Of a stretch of 51,745 nt of DNA, positions 31,016-39,196 are shown in pieces. The stretch's first letter is position 1. Each line of letters starts with the position of its first letter. The position numbers and the translations under genes are program-made. Source of the DNA: Thermoleophilaceae bacterium (GTDB lineage: Bacteria; Actinomycetota; Thermoleophilia; Solirubrobacterales; Thermoleophilaceae); NCBI GenBank assembly GCA_040901445.1, contig JBBDYQ010000017.1, positions 1 through 51,745 of the forward strand, in the 5' to 3' direction. A model generated the notes under the pieces. That model saw only the letters and a program-made list of their open reading frames with translations, made no database searches and was not told where the DNA came from.

Positions 31016-31977
31016 GGGTCTGTGTCCTGGCCGGCGGGCGCTCGAGCGAGCACGACGTGTCGCGGGCCTCCGCCGCGGCGGTGTCCGAGGGGCTGCGGGC
31101 CGGCGGCCACGAGGTCGTGGCGGTGGACTGCGAGCGCGACGGGTCCTGGCGCCACGACGGCCGAGCCCTGGCGGTGGAGCCCGGTGGCGGGCTGCTCGGC
31201 GCCGACGTCGTCTTTCCCGTGCTCCACGGGCCCTTCGGCGAGGACGGCACGGTGCAGGGGCTGCTCGAGATCGCCGACGTGGCCTACGTGGGCGCGGGCG
31301 TCCTGGCCTCGGCGCTGTGCATGGACAAGGTCACGTTCAAGGAGCTGATGGCCCGTGCGGGCGTGCCACAGGTCAAGTACGCCGCGGTGCGCGAGGGGGG
31401 CGGCATCGAGGCCGTGGCCCGCCTGGGGCTGCCGGTGTTCGTCAAGCCGGCCCGCCTGGGCTCGTCGGTGGGGATCTCGAAGGTGTCGGGCGCGCACGAG
31501 CTGCGCCGCGCGATCGAGGACGCGCACCGGCACGACGCGCTCGTGATCGCGGAGGCGATGGCGCACGGCACCGAGGTGGAGTGCTCGGTGATCGGCAACG
31601 GGCAGCCCGAGGCCTCGCAGCCGGGCGAGATCGTGATCGAGAGCGAGTGGTACGACTACGAGGCCAAGTACACGCCCGGCGGTATGGAGCTGGTGGTGCC
31701 CGCCCGCATCCCCACCGAGACGGCGCAGCGCGTGCGCGAGCTGGCCGTGCAGGTCTTCCTGCTGGTGGACTGCGCCGGCCTGGCGCGCGTGGACTTCTTC
31801 GTGACCGACGACGGCGAGGTGCTGGTGAACGAGCTCAACACCATGCCCGGGTTCACCGAGACCAGCGTGTTCGCCAAGCTCTTCGAGGCCTCCGGCGTGC
31901 CCTATCCGGAGCTGTGCGACCGGCTCGTGGCGCTCGCGCTGGAGCGCCACGCGGAGCGCCGCAAGCACGCCTTCTAG
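31012..31977 (+). CDS. ddl: D-alanine--D-alanine ligase
   Basis: Makes the D-Ala-D-Ala dipeptide for peptidoglycan precursors. It begins MRVCVLAGGRSSEHDVSRAS, with the family's GGxSxEHxVS motif. The ATP-grasp domain contains FPVLHGPFGEDGTVQGLLE, PVFVKPARLGSSVGISKV, EWYDYEAKYTPGGME and ARVDFFVTDDGEVLVNELNT with metal ligands. Length of 321 is normal. The TTG start at 31012 overlaps the pknB stop (TTGA), extending the coupled series. Presence in a kinase-SEDS-PBP cluster links precursor supply to regulated wall synthesis. In the omega-loop motif Tyr is kept, as in Ddl enzymes specific for D-Ala. Confidence 0.95.
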   Translation: MRVCVLAGGRSSEHDVSRASAAAVSEGLRAGGHEVVAVDCERDGSWRHDGRALAVEPGGGLLGADVVFPVLHGPFGEDGTVQGLLEIADVAYVGAGVLASALCMDKVTFKELMARAGVPQVKYAAVREGGGIEAVARLGLPVFVKPARLGSSVGISKVSGAHELRRAIEDAHRHDALVIAEAMAHGTEVECSVIGNGQPEASQPGEIVIESEWYDYEAKYTPGGMELVVPARIPTETAQRVRELAVQVFLLVDCAGLARVDFFVTDDGEVLVNELNTMPGFTETSVFAKLFEASGVPYPELCDRLVALALERHAERRKHAF

Positions 31978-31979
31978 CT

Positions 31980-33461
31980 CTAGCGAAGCAGGCTCAGCTC
32001 CGCGATCGCGGCCTGGCCCTCGTCGGGGAGCTCGGTGATCCAGACGAGGTAGTGGCGGTACTCGCGGCCGCGGGTGTCGAGCTCGACCTCCGTCTCCTGG
32101 TCGGCCGTGAACGGCTGGCTGACGGGCGTCCAACCGTCGATGTCCGAGGCCACGCCGTTGGAGGCGTAGATCCGGGCCCGCCAGCCCGTGATGGAGTTCA
32201 CGAGGTCGAAGCGCCGTGCCGTGATCTGTCCGCCGGCGTCCACGTAGAGGCCCACGCCGGACTTGTTCACGCCATCGAGGCCGCCGCGGTAGGTCTCGGT
32301 GTCCCACACGGTGCCCACGTTGCCGTCGATCACGTTGCGCACCTGGCCCGGGTGCTCCTCGGCATCGTCGCTCTCGGGGTCGTAGTCGTTCGGCGCGTCG
32401 GCGTCCAGCCGCACGGCCTCCAGGCCCCCGGCCGGCTGGGGCGTGGCCCCGCCGGGGCTGCCGCGCTCGGTCCGGCCGGCCAGGACCACGACGATCGCGG
32501 CGGCCGCGGCCAGGGCGAGCAGCGTGATCACCAGCACGCGCCTGGGCCGGCGCAGGCGCATCGGCACGAAGTCGGCGGTGTCGCCGCGCAGCGCGCGCAG
32601 CACGGTGGTGGCCTCGCCGCTCGAGCGGCCGCTGCGAGCCACCTCGATGGCAAGCGCCTGCTCGAGGTCCTCCACCATCTCGGTGGTGCTGGTGTAGCGG
32701 TTGCGCATCTCCTTCGCGGTGGCCTGCTCCACCACGGCGGCCAGGCTGGCCGAGACGTCGGGACGCAGGTGCTGCACGTCGGGCATGGGCTCGCGGACGT
32801 GCTTCATGGCCACGGCCACCTGGGTGTCCGCCTTGTAGGGGATGTCGCCCGTGAGCATCTCGAACAGGCAGATGCCGAGCGCGTAGACGTCGGACTGCTC
32901 GGTGACGGGCTCGCCGAGCGCCTGCTCGGGGGCCACGTAGTCGGTGGTGCCCAGCACGCGCCCGGCCTGCGTGAGCCCGTCCTGCTCGAGGCTGCGGGCT
33001 ATGCCGAAGTCGGTGACCTTGGCGCGGCCCTCGCCGTCGATGAGCACGTTCTGGGGCTTGACGTCGCGGTGCACGATCCGCTCGGCGTGCGCGGCGGCGA
33101 GCGCGCGGCCCATCTCGATCGCGTAGGCGACCGCCTCGGCGATGGGCAGCATCCCCAGCCGCCGGATCCGCTGCTTGAGCGTCTCGCCCTCGACGTACTC
33201 GAAGACGATGTAAGGATGGCCGTCGTCCTCGCCCGCGTCGATGACCGTGACCACGTGGGGGTGGGAGAGGCTCGCGGCGTTGCGCGCCTCGCGGCGGAAG
33301 CGCTCGAGCTGGTCGGGCTCCTCCGAGATGTCGGCGTGCATGAGCTTGATGGCAACCCAGCGCTCGAGGGTCTCGTCAAAGGCCCGGTAGACGGTGGACA
33401 TGCCGCCGGAGCCCACCTGTTCCTCGAGCCTGAACCGACCGTTGAGAAGGGTGCCGATCAC
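31980..33461 (-). CDS. Ser/Thr kinase with MurJ/MviN-type extracellular domain
   Basis: From GTG 33461 the kinase reads VIGTLLNGRFRLEEQVGSGGMSTVY. It has AIKLM with the ATP-site Lys, HRDVKPQNVL (about 131-138), VTDFGIARS (about 149-157) and VAPEQALG, so it should be active. A span lies near 312-332. The C-terminal 130 residues (EEHPGQVRNVIDGNVGTVWDT, then VGLYVDAGGQI, WRARIYASNG and YLVWITELPD) form a discoidin-like beta fold. It closely resembles the extracellular domain I know from actinobacterial MurJ/MviN fusions. TTG 33497 is an alternative start but would overlap the divergent gene. It converges on ddl with two bases between stops. Confidence 0.88.
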   Translation of the reverse strand: MIGTLLNGRFRLEEQVGSGGMSTVYRAFDETLERWVAIKLMHADISEEPDQLERFRREARNAASLSHPHVVTVIDAGEDDGHPYIVFEYVEGETLKQRIRRLGMLPIAEAVAYAIEMGRALAAAHAERIVHRDVKPQNVLIDGEGRAKVTDFGIARSLEQDGLTQAGRVLGTTDYVAPEQALGEPVTEQSDVYALGICLFEMLTGDIPYKADTQVAVAMKHVREPMPDVQHLRPDVSASLAAVVEQATAKEMRNRYTSTTEMVEDLEQALAIEVARSGRSSGEATTVLRALRGDTADFVPMRLRRPRRVLVITLLALAAAAAIVVVLAGRTERGSPGGATPQPAGGLEAVRLDADAPNDYDPESDDAEEHPGQVRNVIDGNVGTVWDTETYRGGLDGVNKSGVGLYVDAGGQITARRFDLVNSITGWRARIYASNGVASDIDGWTPVSQPFTADQETEVELDTRGREYRHYLVWITELPDEGQAAIAELSLLR

Positions 33462-33497
33462 GTTGTTGTCTATTTTGCGCGTTCGGGTGGCCGTCAA
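33461..33497. promoter_or_regulatory. Divergent promoter region, possible leaderless starts
   Basis: An AT-rich patch lies between two divergent genes. On the minus strand, TTGACG (33497-33492) and, 17 bases on, AATAGA end seven bases before GTG 33461, which would make that transcript leaderless or nearly so. On the plus strand, TATTTT (33471-33476) is a good -10 ten bases before GTG 33487, with no clear -35. The same AT patch would therefore serve both directions. Confidence 0.4.
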
Positions 33498-34287
33498 CGT
33501 CCGCTACATCACCGATCCGGGCTGCATCTGGTCCTGGACCACCGAGCCCGTCGTCCGCCGGTTGATGACGGAGTTCGGCGACAGCCTGTCATGGACCTTC
33601 GTCATGGGGGGTCTCGCTCGCGACATCTCCGAGCCGGAGGAGTACGTGGGGGAGTGGCTCGACGTGGCGGCCGAGACCGGAATGCCCAACGACCCGGGGC
33701 TCTGGCTCGAGGGTCCCATCGCCACCACATACCCCGCCTGCATGGCCGTGATCGCCGCATCTGAGCAGGCCGATGACGCCGGCTACCGCTACCTGCGGGC
33801 GCTGCGCGAGGGCCTGGTGTGCTTCCGGCGCAAGCTCGACACCACCGAGGCGCTGGTCGAGGAGGCCCGGGGCGCGGGCCTCGACGTGAAGCGCTTTCGC
33901 ATCGACCTCGGCTCGCACGGCCCGGTGGAGGCCTTCGGCAGGCACCTCGACGAGGCGCGCGGCGTCCCCGACGAGATGAAGGCGCCCGGGAAGGACCGCG
34001 TGTCGTTCCCGAGCATGCGCTTCGGCGCCGACCACTGGGTGCTCGGCCCCCAGGCCTACGAGGACTACGCGGAGGCCGCCCGGGCGGAGGGCGCGCAGCC
34101 TTCGGGCGCCGAGCGCCCCGGCGTGCTGGACGCGTTGCGCCGCTTCGGCCGGATGGCGCCGACGGAGGTGGAGGCCGTCTGCGGCCTGCCGGGGCCGCGG
34201 GCGCACGCGGAGCTGTGGGGGCTGGTGTCGGAGTGGAAGGCCCGGCCGGTGCCTGTGCTGTCGGGGCACCTGTTCGAGCCGGCGTGA
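33487..34287 (+). CDS. DsbA-like thioredoxin-fold protein (FrnE/Thioredoxin_5 type)
   Basis: From GTG 33487 it encodes 266 residues starting VAVNVRYITDPGCIWSWTTE. The ITDP-x-C-x-WSW motif is the active-site region of a DsbA-like family related to FrnE. Only one Cys is present where classical DsbA has CxxC. The helical insertion (residues 60-150) and return segment (HWVLGPQAYEDYAEAAR) fit the fold. Without a second active-site Cys it may work as a monothiol or glutathione-transferase-like protein rather than an oxidase. No signal peptide is visible, so it is probably cytoplasmic. The C-terminal 60 residues resemble a small helical add-on with a MAPTEVEAVCGLPGPRA segment. Confidence 0.8.
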   Translation: MAVNVRYITDPGCIWSWTTEPVVRRLMTEFGDSLSWTFVMGGLARDISEPEEYVGEWLDVAAETGMPNDPGLWLEGPIATTYPACMAVIAASEQADDAGYRYLRALREGLVCFRRKLDTTEALVEEARGAGLDVKRFRIDLGSHGPVEAFGRHLDEARGVPDEMKAPGKDRVSFPSMRFGADHWVLGPQAYEDYAEAARAEGAQPSGAERPGVLDALRRFGRMAPTEVEAVCGLPGPRAHAELWGLVSEWKARPVPVLSGHLFEPA

Positions 34288-34308
34288 GAAAGCTCTCATC
34301 TCCGGCTC
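34276..34308. terminator. Hairpin over the end of the DsbA-like gene
   Basis: GAGCCGG (34276-34282) pairs with CCGGCTC (34302-34308), and inside it TGAGA (34285-34289) pairs with TCTCA (34294-34298) around an AAGC loop. The left side is the last codons and stop of the DsbA-like gene. It lies between convergent genes, so it may end transcription from the plus strand. Confidence 0.55.
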
Positions 34309-34333
34309 ATGCGGCCCTCACGGGTCCTGCGTC

Positions 34334-35401
34334 CTAGGCAGGCCGGAAGCCCTGGCCAGCCTTGCCGATGAGGCCGGAGGCCGGCAGCTCCACCACGCCC
34401 GCCGTGGCCGTGGCCCGGCCGATGACCGCGGCGCCGGGGTGGCGGCGCCCGAGCATCTCGGCGGCCTCCGCGGCGTCGCCGTCGGGCACGACGCAGCAGA
34501 AGCCGCAGCCCATGTTGAAGACCTCCATCAGCTCGGCCTCGTCCGCGCCGGAGCGCTCGGCGATGAGCGCGAGCACGGGCGGCGGCGGCAGCGGGGCGTC
34601 GATCCGGTAGCCCACGGGCGCGTCCAGCCGCAGCAGGTTGAGGAGGCCGCCGCTGGTGACGTGGGCCAGCCCGCGGACCTCCACGCCGGACTCCAGCAGC
34701 TCGCGCACCGCCCGAACGTAGATCACCGTGGGCTCGAGCAGCGCCTGGCCCACCGTGCGCCCGCCGAGCTCCGGGGGCGTCTCGTCGAGGTCGGTGAGCG
34801 TGTTGCGGGCCAGCGTGAAGCCGTTGGAGTGCACGCCGCTGGACGGCAGGCCGATGACCGCGTCTCCCGGATGGATCGCCGAGCCGTTGACCACCTGGTC
34901 GAGGTCCACCAGGCCGACACACGTGCCCACGAGGTCGAAGCCGCCGGGGGACGGGTGGCCGCGGATGAGCTCGGGGAGCACGGCCAGCTCACCGCCGGGG
35001 ATCTCGATGCCCGCGTCCTCGGCGCCCGCGCGCAGGCCCACGGCGATCTGGCGCAGCCGCTCGGGGTCCGCCTCCTCGACCGCGACGTAGTCGAGCACCG
35101 CGATCGGGTCGGCGCCCACGCAGATGACGTCGTTGACGTTCATCGCGATGCAGTCGATGCCCACGCTGTCGAGCTTGCCCAGCTGCTCCGCGACGATGAT
35201 CTTCGTGCCCACGCCGTCCGTGGACAGGGCGAGGCCGCGCTTGTCGTCCAGCCGCAGCACCGCGGCGTAGTGGCCGCTGCCCACCAGCGAGCGCGAGGGG
35301 CGCCCCGGGTCGATGGCCCGCAGCACCTCCACGATGCTCGCGACGGCGCGGTCGGCCTGGTCGGTGTTCACCCCGGCACGGGCGTAGGCGCTGTCGCTCA
35401 T
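34334..35401 (-). CDS. purM: Phosphoribosylformylglycinamidine cyclo-ligase
   Basis: PurM (AIR synthetase) closes the imidazole ring in purine synthesis using ATP. The N-terminal half shows LALSTDGVGTKIIVAEQLGK (ATP-binding and dimer motif), GIDCIAMNVNDVICVGADPI and an acidic EEADPERL segment. The C-terminal half has GDAVIGLPSSGVHSNGFTLAR, LEPTVIYVRAV, GLAHVTSGGLLNLLRL and EVFNMGCGF. Length is 355, normal for PurM. Start ATG 35401. It stands alone, with the plus-strand DsbA-like gene convergent and uppP upstream on the same strand, and a large palindrome in the uppP-purM junction. No other purine gene is in the window. Confidence 0.95.
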   Translation of the reverse strand: MSDSAYARAGVNTDQADRAVASIVEVLRAIDPGRPSRSLVGSGHYAAVLRLDDKRGLALSTDGVGTKIIVAEQLGKLDSVGIDCIAMNVNDVICVGADPIAVLDYVAVEEADPERLRQIAVGLRAGAEDAGIEIPGGELAVLPELIRGHPSPGGFDLVGTCVGLVDLDQVVNGSAIHPGDAVIGLPSSGVHSNGFTLARNTLTDLDETPPELGGRTVGQALLEPTVIYVRAVRELLESGVEVRGLAHVTSGGLLNLLRLDAPVGYRIDAPLPPPPVLALIAERSGADEAELMEVFNMGCGFCCVVPDGDAAEAAEMLGRRHPGAAVIGRATATAGVVELPASGLIGKAGQGFRPA

Positions 35402-35435
35402 CGCGTGGATTGAATCGCACCTCGCGGTGCCGTGC

Positions 35436-36281
35436 TCAGGGGGTCAGGTCATGCGCTGCACCGGGAGCTTCGCTCGAGTTCCGTTGCAGCGCATGACCTG
35501 ACCCCCTTGAGAGTGCTGCCAGTCCGATGGCGATTCGGTACGCCGCGAAGGGTCTGTAGGAGCGGGCGTTGTCCACGGCCTCCACGATCCTGGCCGAGGC
35601 GAGCGTGGAGGCGAACGCGGCGGCTGCTCCCACAGAGAGCGCTCCTGCCGTTCCCGGCGGCAGGCCGCGCCGGGCCAGGCGCGCTCCCTTCAGCGCCGTG
35701 GCCCCGAGGATGATCGGCAGGGCGGCGCGGCGCGAGAGGCGGCTGGCGTCGCGGCGGCGGAAGCGCAGCAGGCGAGCCGCGGTGAGGGTGGCGCCGTTGC
35801 GGGAGACGCCGGGGATCAGCGCCGTGGCCTGCGCCAGCCCGATGACCAGGTGGTCTCGCACCGTGGCTTCGTCCCCGGGCCGCCGGGCCGGCGCGCGGTC
35901 CGCCCACCAGAGCAGGGCGCCCGCCGCCACCTGCGCCGCGGCCACCGTCCGGACGGTGCCCAGCCGGCGCTCGATCGGCCGCTCGAAGGCCAGGCCCGCC
36001 GCGGCGGCCGGTGCGAACTCCACCGCCACGTGGACGGCCCGTCGCAGGGTCATGCCGCGCACCACGCCGGCGACCTCGTCGCGCAGCACCCAGGCGAGTG
36101 CGGCGGCCGTGCCGGCGTGAAGCGCCACCTCGAACGACTTGCGCAGCTCGGGATCGACGTCGGCGTAGGGCCAGCCGAGCAGCTCCGGCACGAGTGCGAT
36201 GTGCCCCGAGCTCGACACCGGCATGAGCTCCGCGGGCCCCTGGAGGGCGCCGAGGGCCAGGGCGTGCCGGAGACCGAGCAA
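35436..36281 (-). CDS. uppP: Undecaprenyl-diphosphatase UppP/BacA
   Basis: Recycles the lipid carrier by dephosphorylating undecaprenyl diphosphate; also linked to bacitracin resistance. The key motifs are GALQGPAELMPVSSSGH near the N-terminus and LIPGVSRNGATLTAARL in the middle (family PGxSRSGxT, here with Asn in place of the second Ser). Several spans follow. I choose TTG 36281, which places about 14 residues before the QG-x-x-E motif. ATG 36314 would overlap the divergent gene's start at 36307. The last 25 or so residues (RGSGHALQRNSSEAPGAAH) are encoded by the palindromic repeat and are probably not part of the functional fold. Confidence 0.85.
   Translation of the reverse strand: MLGLRHALALGALQGPAELMPVSSSGHIALVPELLGWPYADVDPELRKSFEVALHAGTAAALAWVLRDEVAGVVRGMTLRRAVHVAVEFAPAAAAGLAFERPIERRLGTVRTVAAAQVAAGALLWWADRAPARRPGDEATVRDHLVIGLAQATALIPGVSRNGATLTAARLLRFRRRDASRLSRRAALPIILGATALKGARLARRGLPPGTAGALSVGAAAAFASTLASARIVEAVDNARSYRPFAAYRIAIGLAALSRGSGHALQRNSSEAPGAAHDLTP
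35439..35506. repeat. Large perfect inverted repeat at the uppP 3' end
   Basis: Arms 35439-35460 and 35485-35506 are a perfect 22-bp inverted repeat (outer part GGGGGTCAGGTCATGC) with a 24-nt spacer holding an inner GAGC/GCTC hairpin around TTC. GGGGTCAGGTC-type arms are a feature I associate with REP/IS200-like sequences. No transposase is nearby. The repeat lies within the end of uppP and encodes most of its last two dozen residues. Confidence 0.85.
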
Positions 36282-36306
36282 GGCCGCCAGTAGGCTAGTT
36301 CGCCGC

Positions 36307-37299
36307 GTGCGCATCTGGGTCGACCTCACCAACAGCCCGCACGTCCTCGTCCTGGCGCCGCTCATCGAGATCATGCGCTCGGACGGGCACGAGGTGGAGG
36401 TCACCGCCCGCGACTTCGCCCAGACGCTGGAGCTGTGCGACCGCCTCGGGGTCGAGCACACCGCAGTCGGCCGCCACCGCGGCGGGAGGCTCGGCAGCAA
36501 GGCCCGGGGCCTTGTGTCGCGCTCCCTCGCGCTGGCGCGCTGGGCCCGTGGGCGGCGCTTTGACCTGGCCCTGGGTCACGGCTCGAACGACGTGACGGTC
36601 GCCGCCGCGCTGCTGCGCATGCCCAGCGCCACGGCCTTCGACTACGAGTGGGCCACGGTGCAGCACAACGTGAACTGCCGGCTGGCGCGCGCCGTGGTGG
36701 TGCCCGACGCCATCCCGCCCGGGCGGCTCGAGCGCTACGGCGCGCGCGGCAAGCTGCGCCGCTACCCGGGGCTGAAGGAGGAGTACTACCTGGCGGGCTT
36801 CGAGCCCGACCCCGCGGTGCTGGGCGAGTTGGGTCTCGATCCCGCCGAGCCGCTCGTCGTCGTGCGCACGCCACCGGACGTCTCGCTCTACCACCGCTTC
36901 GAGAACGACCTCTTCGGCCAGGTGCTCGAGCGCCTCCACGGCGGCCAGGCCGTGGTGCTCCCGCGCACCCCGGAGCAGCGCGAGGAGCTGGCGCGCGCGG
37001 GCGGCTTCATCGTGCCCGAGCGCGCCGTGGACGCGCCCAGCCTCGTGGCCTACGCCGACCTGGTCGTCTCGGCGGGCGGTACCATGAACCGCGAGGCGGT
37101 CGCGCTCGGGACCCCGGTGTACACCACGTTCGAGGGGCGTCTGGGCGCGGTCGACGAGCAGCTGCTCGCCGATGGGCGGCTGCGCAGGCTGACCGATCCC
37201 TCGCAGGTCAGCGTCGAGAAGCGCGCCGCAACGAGCGATGAGCGCGTCCGTCGCGACCCTCGCGAGCTGGTGAGGCTGCTGCTGTCCGCCCTACCATGA
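36307..37299 (+). CDS. DUF354 family protein (glycosyltransferase-like)
   Basis: From GTG 36307 it reads VRIWVDLTNSPHVLVLAPLIE, the hallmark DUF354 N-terminus. Further segments are VEVTARDFAQTLELCDRLGVEH, LALGHGSNDVTVAAALLRMP, DYEWATVQHNVNCRLARAVVVPD and AYADLVVSAGGTMNREAVALGTPVYTTFEG. The overall build is GT-B-like, and members in bacteria and archaea are encoded with sugar-nucleotide enzymes. It has 330 residues. Its end overlaps the CapD-like gene (ATGA), so the pair likely act on the same surface glycan. The reaction is unknown. Confidence 0.85.
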   Translation: MRIWVDLTNSPHVLVLAPLIEIMRSDGHEVEVTARDFAQTLELCDRLGVEHTAVGRHRGGRLGSKARGLVSRSLALARWARGRRFDLALGHGSNDVTVAAALLRMPSATAFDYEWATVQHNVNCRLARAVVVPDAIPPGRLERYGARGKLRRYPGLKEEYYLAGFEPDPAVLGELGLDPAEPLVVVRTPPDVSLYHRFENDLFGQVLERLHGGQAVVLPRTPEQREELARAGGFIVPERAVDAPSLVAYADLVVSAGGTMNREAVALGTPVYTTFEGRLGAVDEQLLADGRLRRLTDPSQVSVEKRAATSDERVRRDPRELVRLLLSALP

Positions 37300-39194
37300 C
37301 CCGTTCCCCTGTGAAGGCCCGGCTCACCTCATCCGTGAACCTCCGCCGCTCGGTGCAGGTGGCCATCGACGCCGCCCTGCTCTCGCTGGCGTACTGGCTG
37401 GCGTTCATGCTGCGCTTCGACGCGGGAGTGCCCGAGCGCTACGAGGAGCTCCTCACCGAGACGATCGTCTTCGTGGTGCTCGGCAAGCTCGCGATCTTCG
37501 CGCTGTTCGGGCTCTACCACAAGCTCTGGCGCTTCGTGGACCAGCAGGACTTCGAGTCGATCGTCAAGGCGGCGGTGGTCTCCACCCTGGTGCTGATCGG
37601 CGGCCTGTTCCTCGCGCCGGTGGACACCGACCCGCCGCGCAGCGTCATCGCGCTCGACTTCCTCATCGCCCTCGCGCTCGTCGCGGGCACCCGCTACGTC
37701 GTGCGGATGGCCAACGAGCGCAACCGCCGCATCCCCCAGAAGGGGGCGCGCGAGGTGCTGGTGGTGGGCGCCGGCAACGGCGGCCAGTCGGTGGCGTGGG
37801 AGATGCGGCGCAATCCCGAGCTCGGCACCGTCCCGATCGGCTTCGTGGACGACGACCCGCGCAAGCGGGGCATGCGCATCGCCGGCCTCAAGGTGCTCGG
37901 CGCCACGGGCGACCTCCCGCGCGTGCTCGACGACGCCGAGCCGGACGAGGTCGTGATCGCCATCCCGTCGGCGCCCGGCGTGGTGCGCCAGAAGGTGGTC
38001 ACCGCCTGCCGCGAGCGCGGCATCCCCGTGCGCACGCTCCCCACGGTCTTCGAGATCCTCTCGGCCGGCACCGACCTCATCCGCCAGGTGCGCGAGGTGC
38101 GCGTGGAGGACGTGCTGGGCCGCGAGCCCGTCCGGGTGGAGATCGACCGCGTGGGCGCCTACCTCTCCGGTGACGTGGTGCTCGTCACGGGCGCGGGGGG
38201 CTCGATCGGCTCGGAGCTGTGCCGCCAGATCGCGCGCGTGGGCCCTCGCAAGCTCGTGCTCGTCGAGAACGCCGAGAACGCGCTGTTCGAGATCCGCCGC
38301 GAGCTCGAGGAGGACCGTCACTTCCGCAACGCCGTCGCCGTGCTGGCCGACTGCAAGGACGCCGTGCGCATCAGCGAGGTGTTCGCCGAGTACGGCCCCG
38401 ACGTGGTGTTCCACGCCGCCGCCTACAAGCACGTGCCGCTGATGGAGGAGAACCCCGTCGAGGCCGTGCGCAACAACGCGGTGGGCACCCGCCTGGTGGC
38501 CGCCGCCGCGGGCGAGTCGGGCGCGTCGCGCTTCGTGCTGGTCTCCACCGACAAGGCGGTCACGCCCGCCACAGCCATGGGCGCCTCCAAGGCGCTCGCC
38601 GAGTGGGCGGTGGAGGCCGCGCAGCACCGCTACCCGGACACACGCTTCACCACCGTCCGCTTCGGCAACGTGCTCGGCTCGTCGGGCTCGGTGGTGCCGA
38701 TCTTCCGCCGCCAGATCGCCGCGGGCGGACCGGTGACGGTCACCGACGCCAAGATGAGCCGCTACTTCATGACGATCCCCGAGGCGGTGCAGCTCATCAT
38801 CCGCTCAGGGGCCCTCGGGGACGGCGGCGACGTCTACGTGCTCGAGATGGGCGACCCGGTGAAGATCGTGGACCTGGCTCGCAACATGATCCGCCTGTCC
38901 GGGCACGAGCCCGACACCGAGATCGCCATCGAGTTCGTCGGGCGCCGCCCCGGCGAGAAGGTCCACGAGGAGCTCTTCAATCCCGACGAGCGGCCCCAGC
39001 CCACCCACGCGGAGAAGATCCTGGTGGCCGAGCGCGACCCGCTCGACCCCTCCTGGGTGGAGTCCGCGTTCGCGCGCGTCGAGGAACTCGTGTACAACGG
39101 GGACGCCCCGGCGCTGGCCCGCACGGTGGCGGAGCTCGCCGCCGAGCGCTCCACCGCGGGATTGGCGACGCCCGAAGAGGGGGCTACCGTCTAA
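37296..39194 (+). CDS. Nucleotide-sugar 4,6-dehydratase (CapD/PglF/WbpM type)
   Basis: A 632-residue membrane enzyme. The N-terminus has about four membrane spans (residues 18-130). A first Rossmann (CoA-binding-like) domain has VLVVGAGNGGQSVAWEMR (near 155). The catalytic SDR domain has VVLVTGAGGSIGSELCRQIA (near 293) and VFHAAAYKHVPLMEENP. It also has VSTDKAVTPATAMGASKALAE, with Met-Gly-Ala-Ser-Lys instead of the usual Tyr-x-x-x-Lys. That is typical of the PglF/WbpM class that makes 4-keto-6-deoxy amino sugars. Substrate is probably UDP-GlcNAc or a relative. The C-terminal EIAIEFVGRRPGEKVHEELF is the family's closing motif. Confidence 0.93.
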   Translation: MTRSPVKARLTSSVNLRRSVQVAIDAALLSLAYWLAFMLRFDAGVPERYEELLTETIVFVVLGKLAIFALFGLYHKLWRFVDQQDFESIVKAAVVSTLVLIGGLFLAPVDTDPPRSVIALDFLIALALVAGTRYVVRMANERNRRIPQKGAREVLVVGAGNGGQSVAWEMRRNPELGTVPIGFVDDDPRKRGMRIAGLKVLGATGDLPRVLDDAEPDEVVIAIPSAPGVVRQKVVTACRERGIPVRTLPTVFEILSAGTDLIRQVREVRVEDVLGREPVRVEIDRVGAYLSGDVVLVTGAGGSIGSELCRQIARVGPRKLVLVENAENALFEIRRELEEDRHFRNAVAVLADCKDAVRISEVFAEYGPDVVFHAAAYKHVPLMEENPVEAVRNNAVGTRLVAAAAGESGASRFVLVSTDKAVTPATAMGASKALAEWAVEAAQHRYPDTRFTTVRFGNVLGSSGSVVPIFRRQIAAGGPVTVTDAKMSRYFMTIPEAVQLIIRSGALGDGGDVYVLEMGDPVKIVDLARNMIRLSGHEPDTEIAIEFVGRRPGEKVHEELFNPDERPQPTHAEKILVAERDPLDPSWVESAFARVEELVYNGDAPALARTVAELAAERSTAGLATPEEGATV

Positions 39195-39196
39195 CG

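Noticed and set aside
31317-33764. An 815-codon plus-strand frame over ddl and the kinase gene
   Set aside because: It is out of frame with ddl and antisense to the kinase; no domain recognised.
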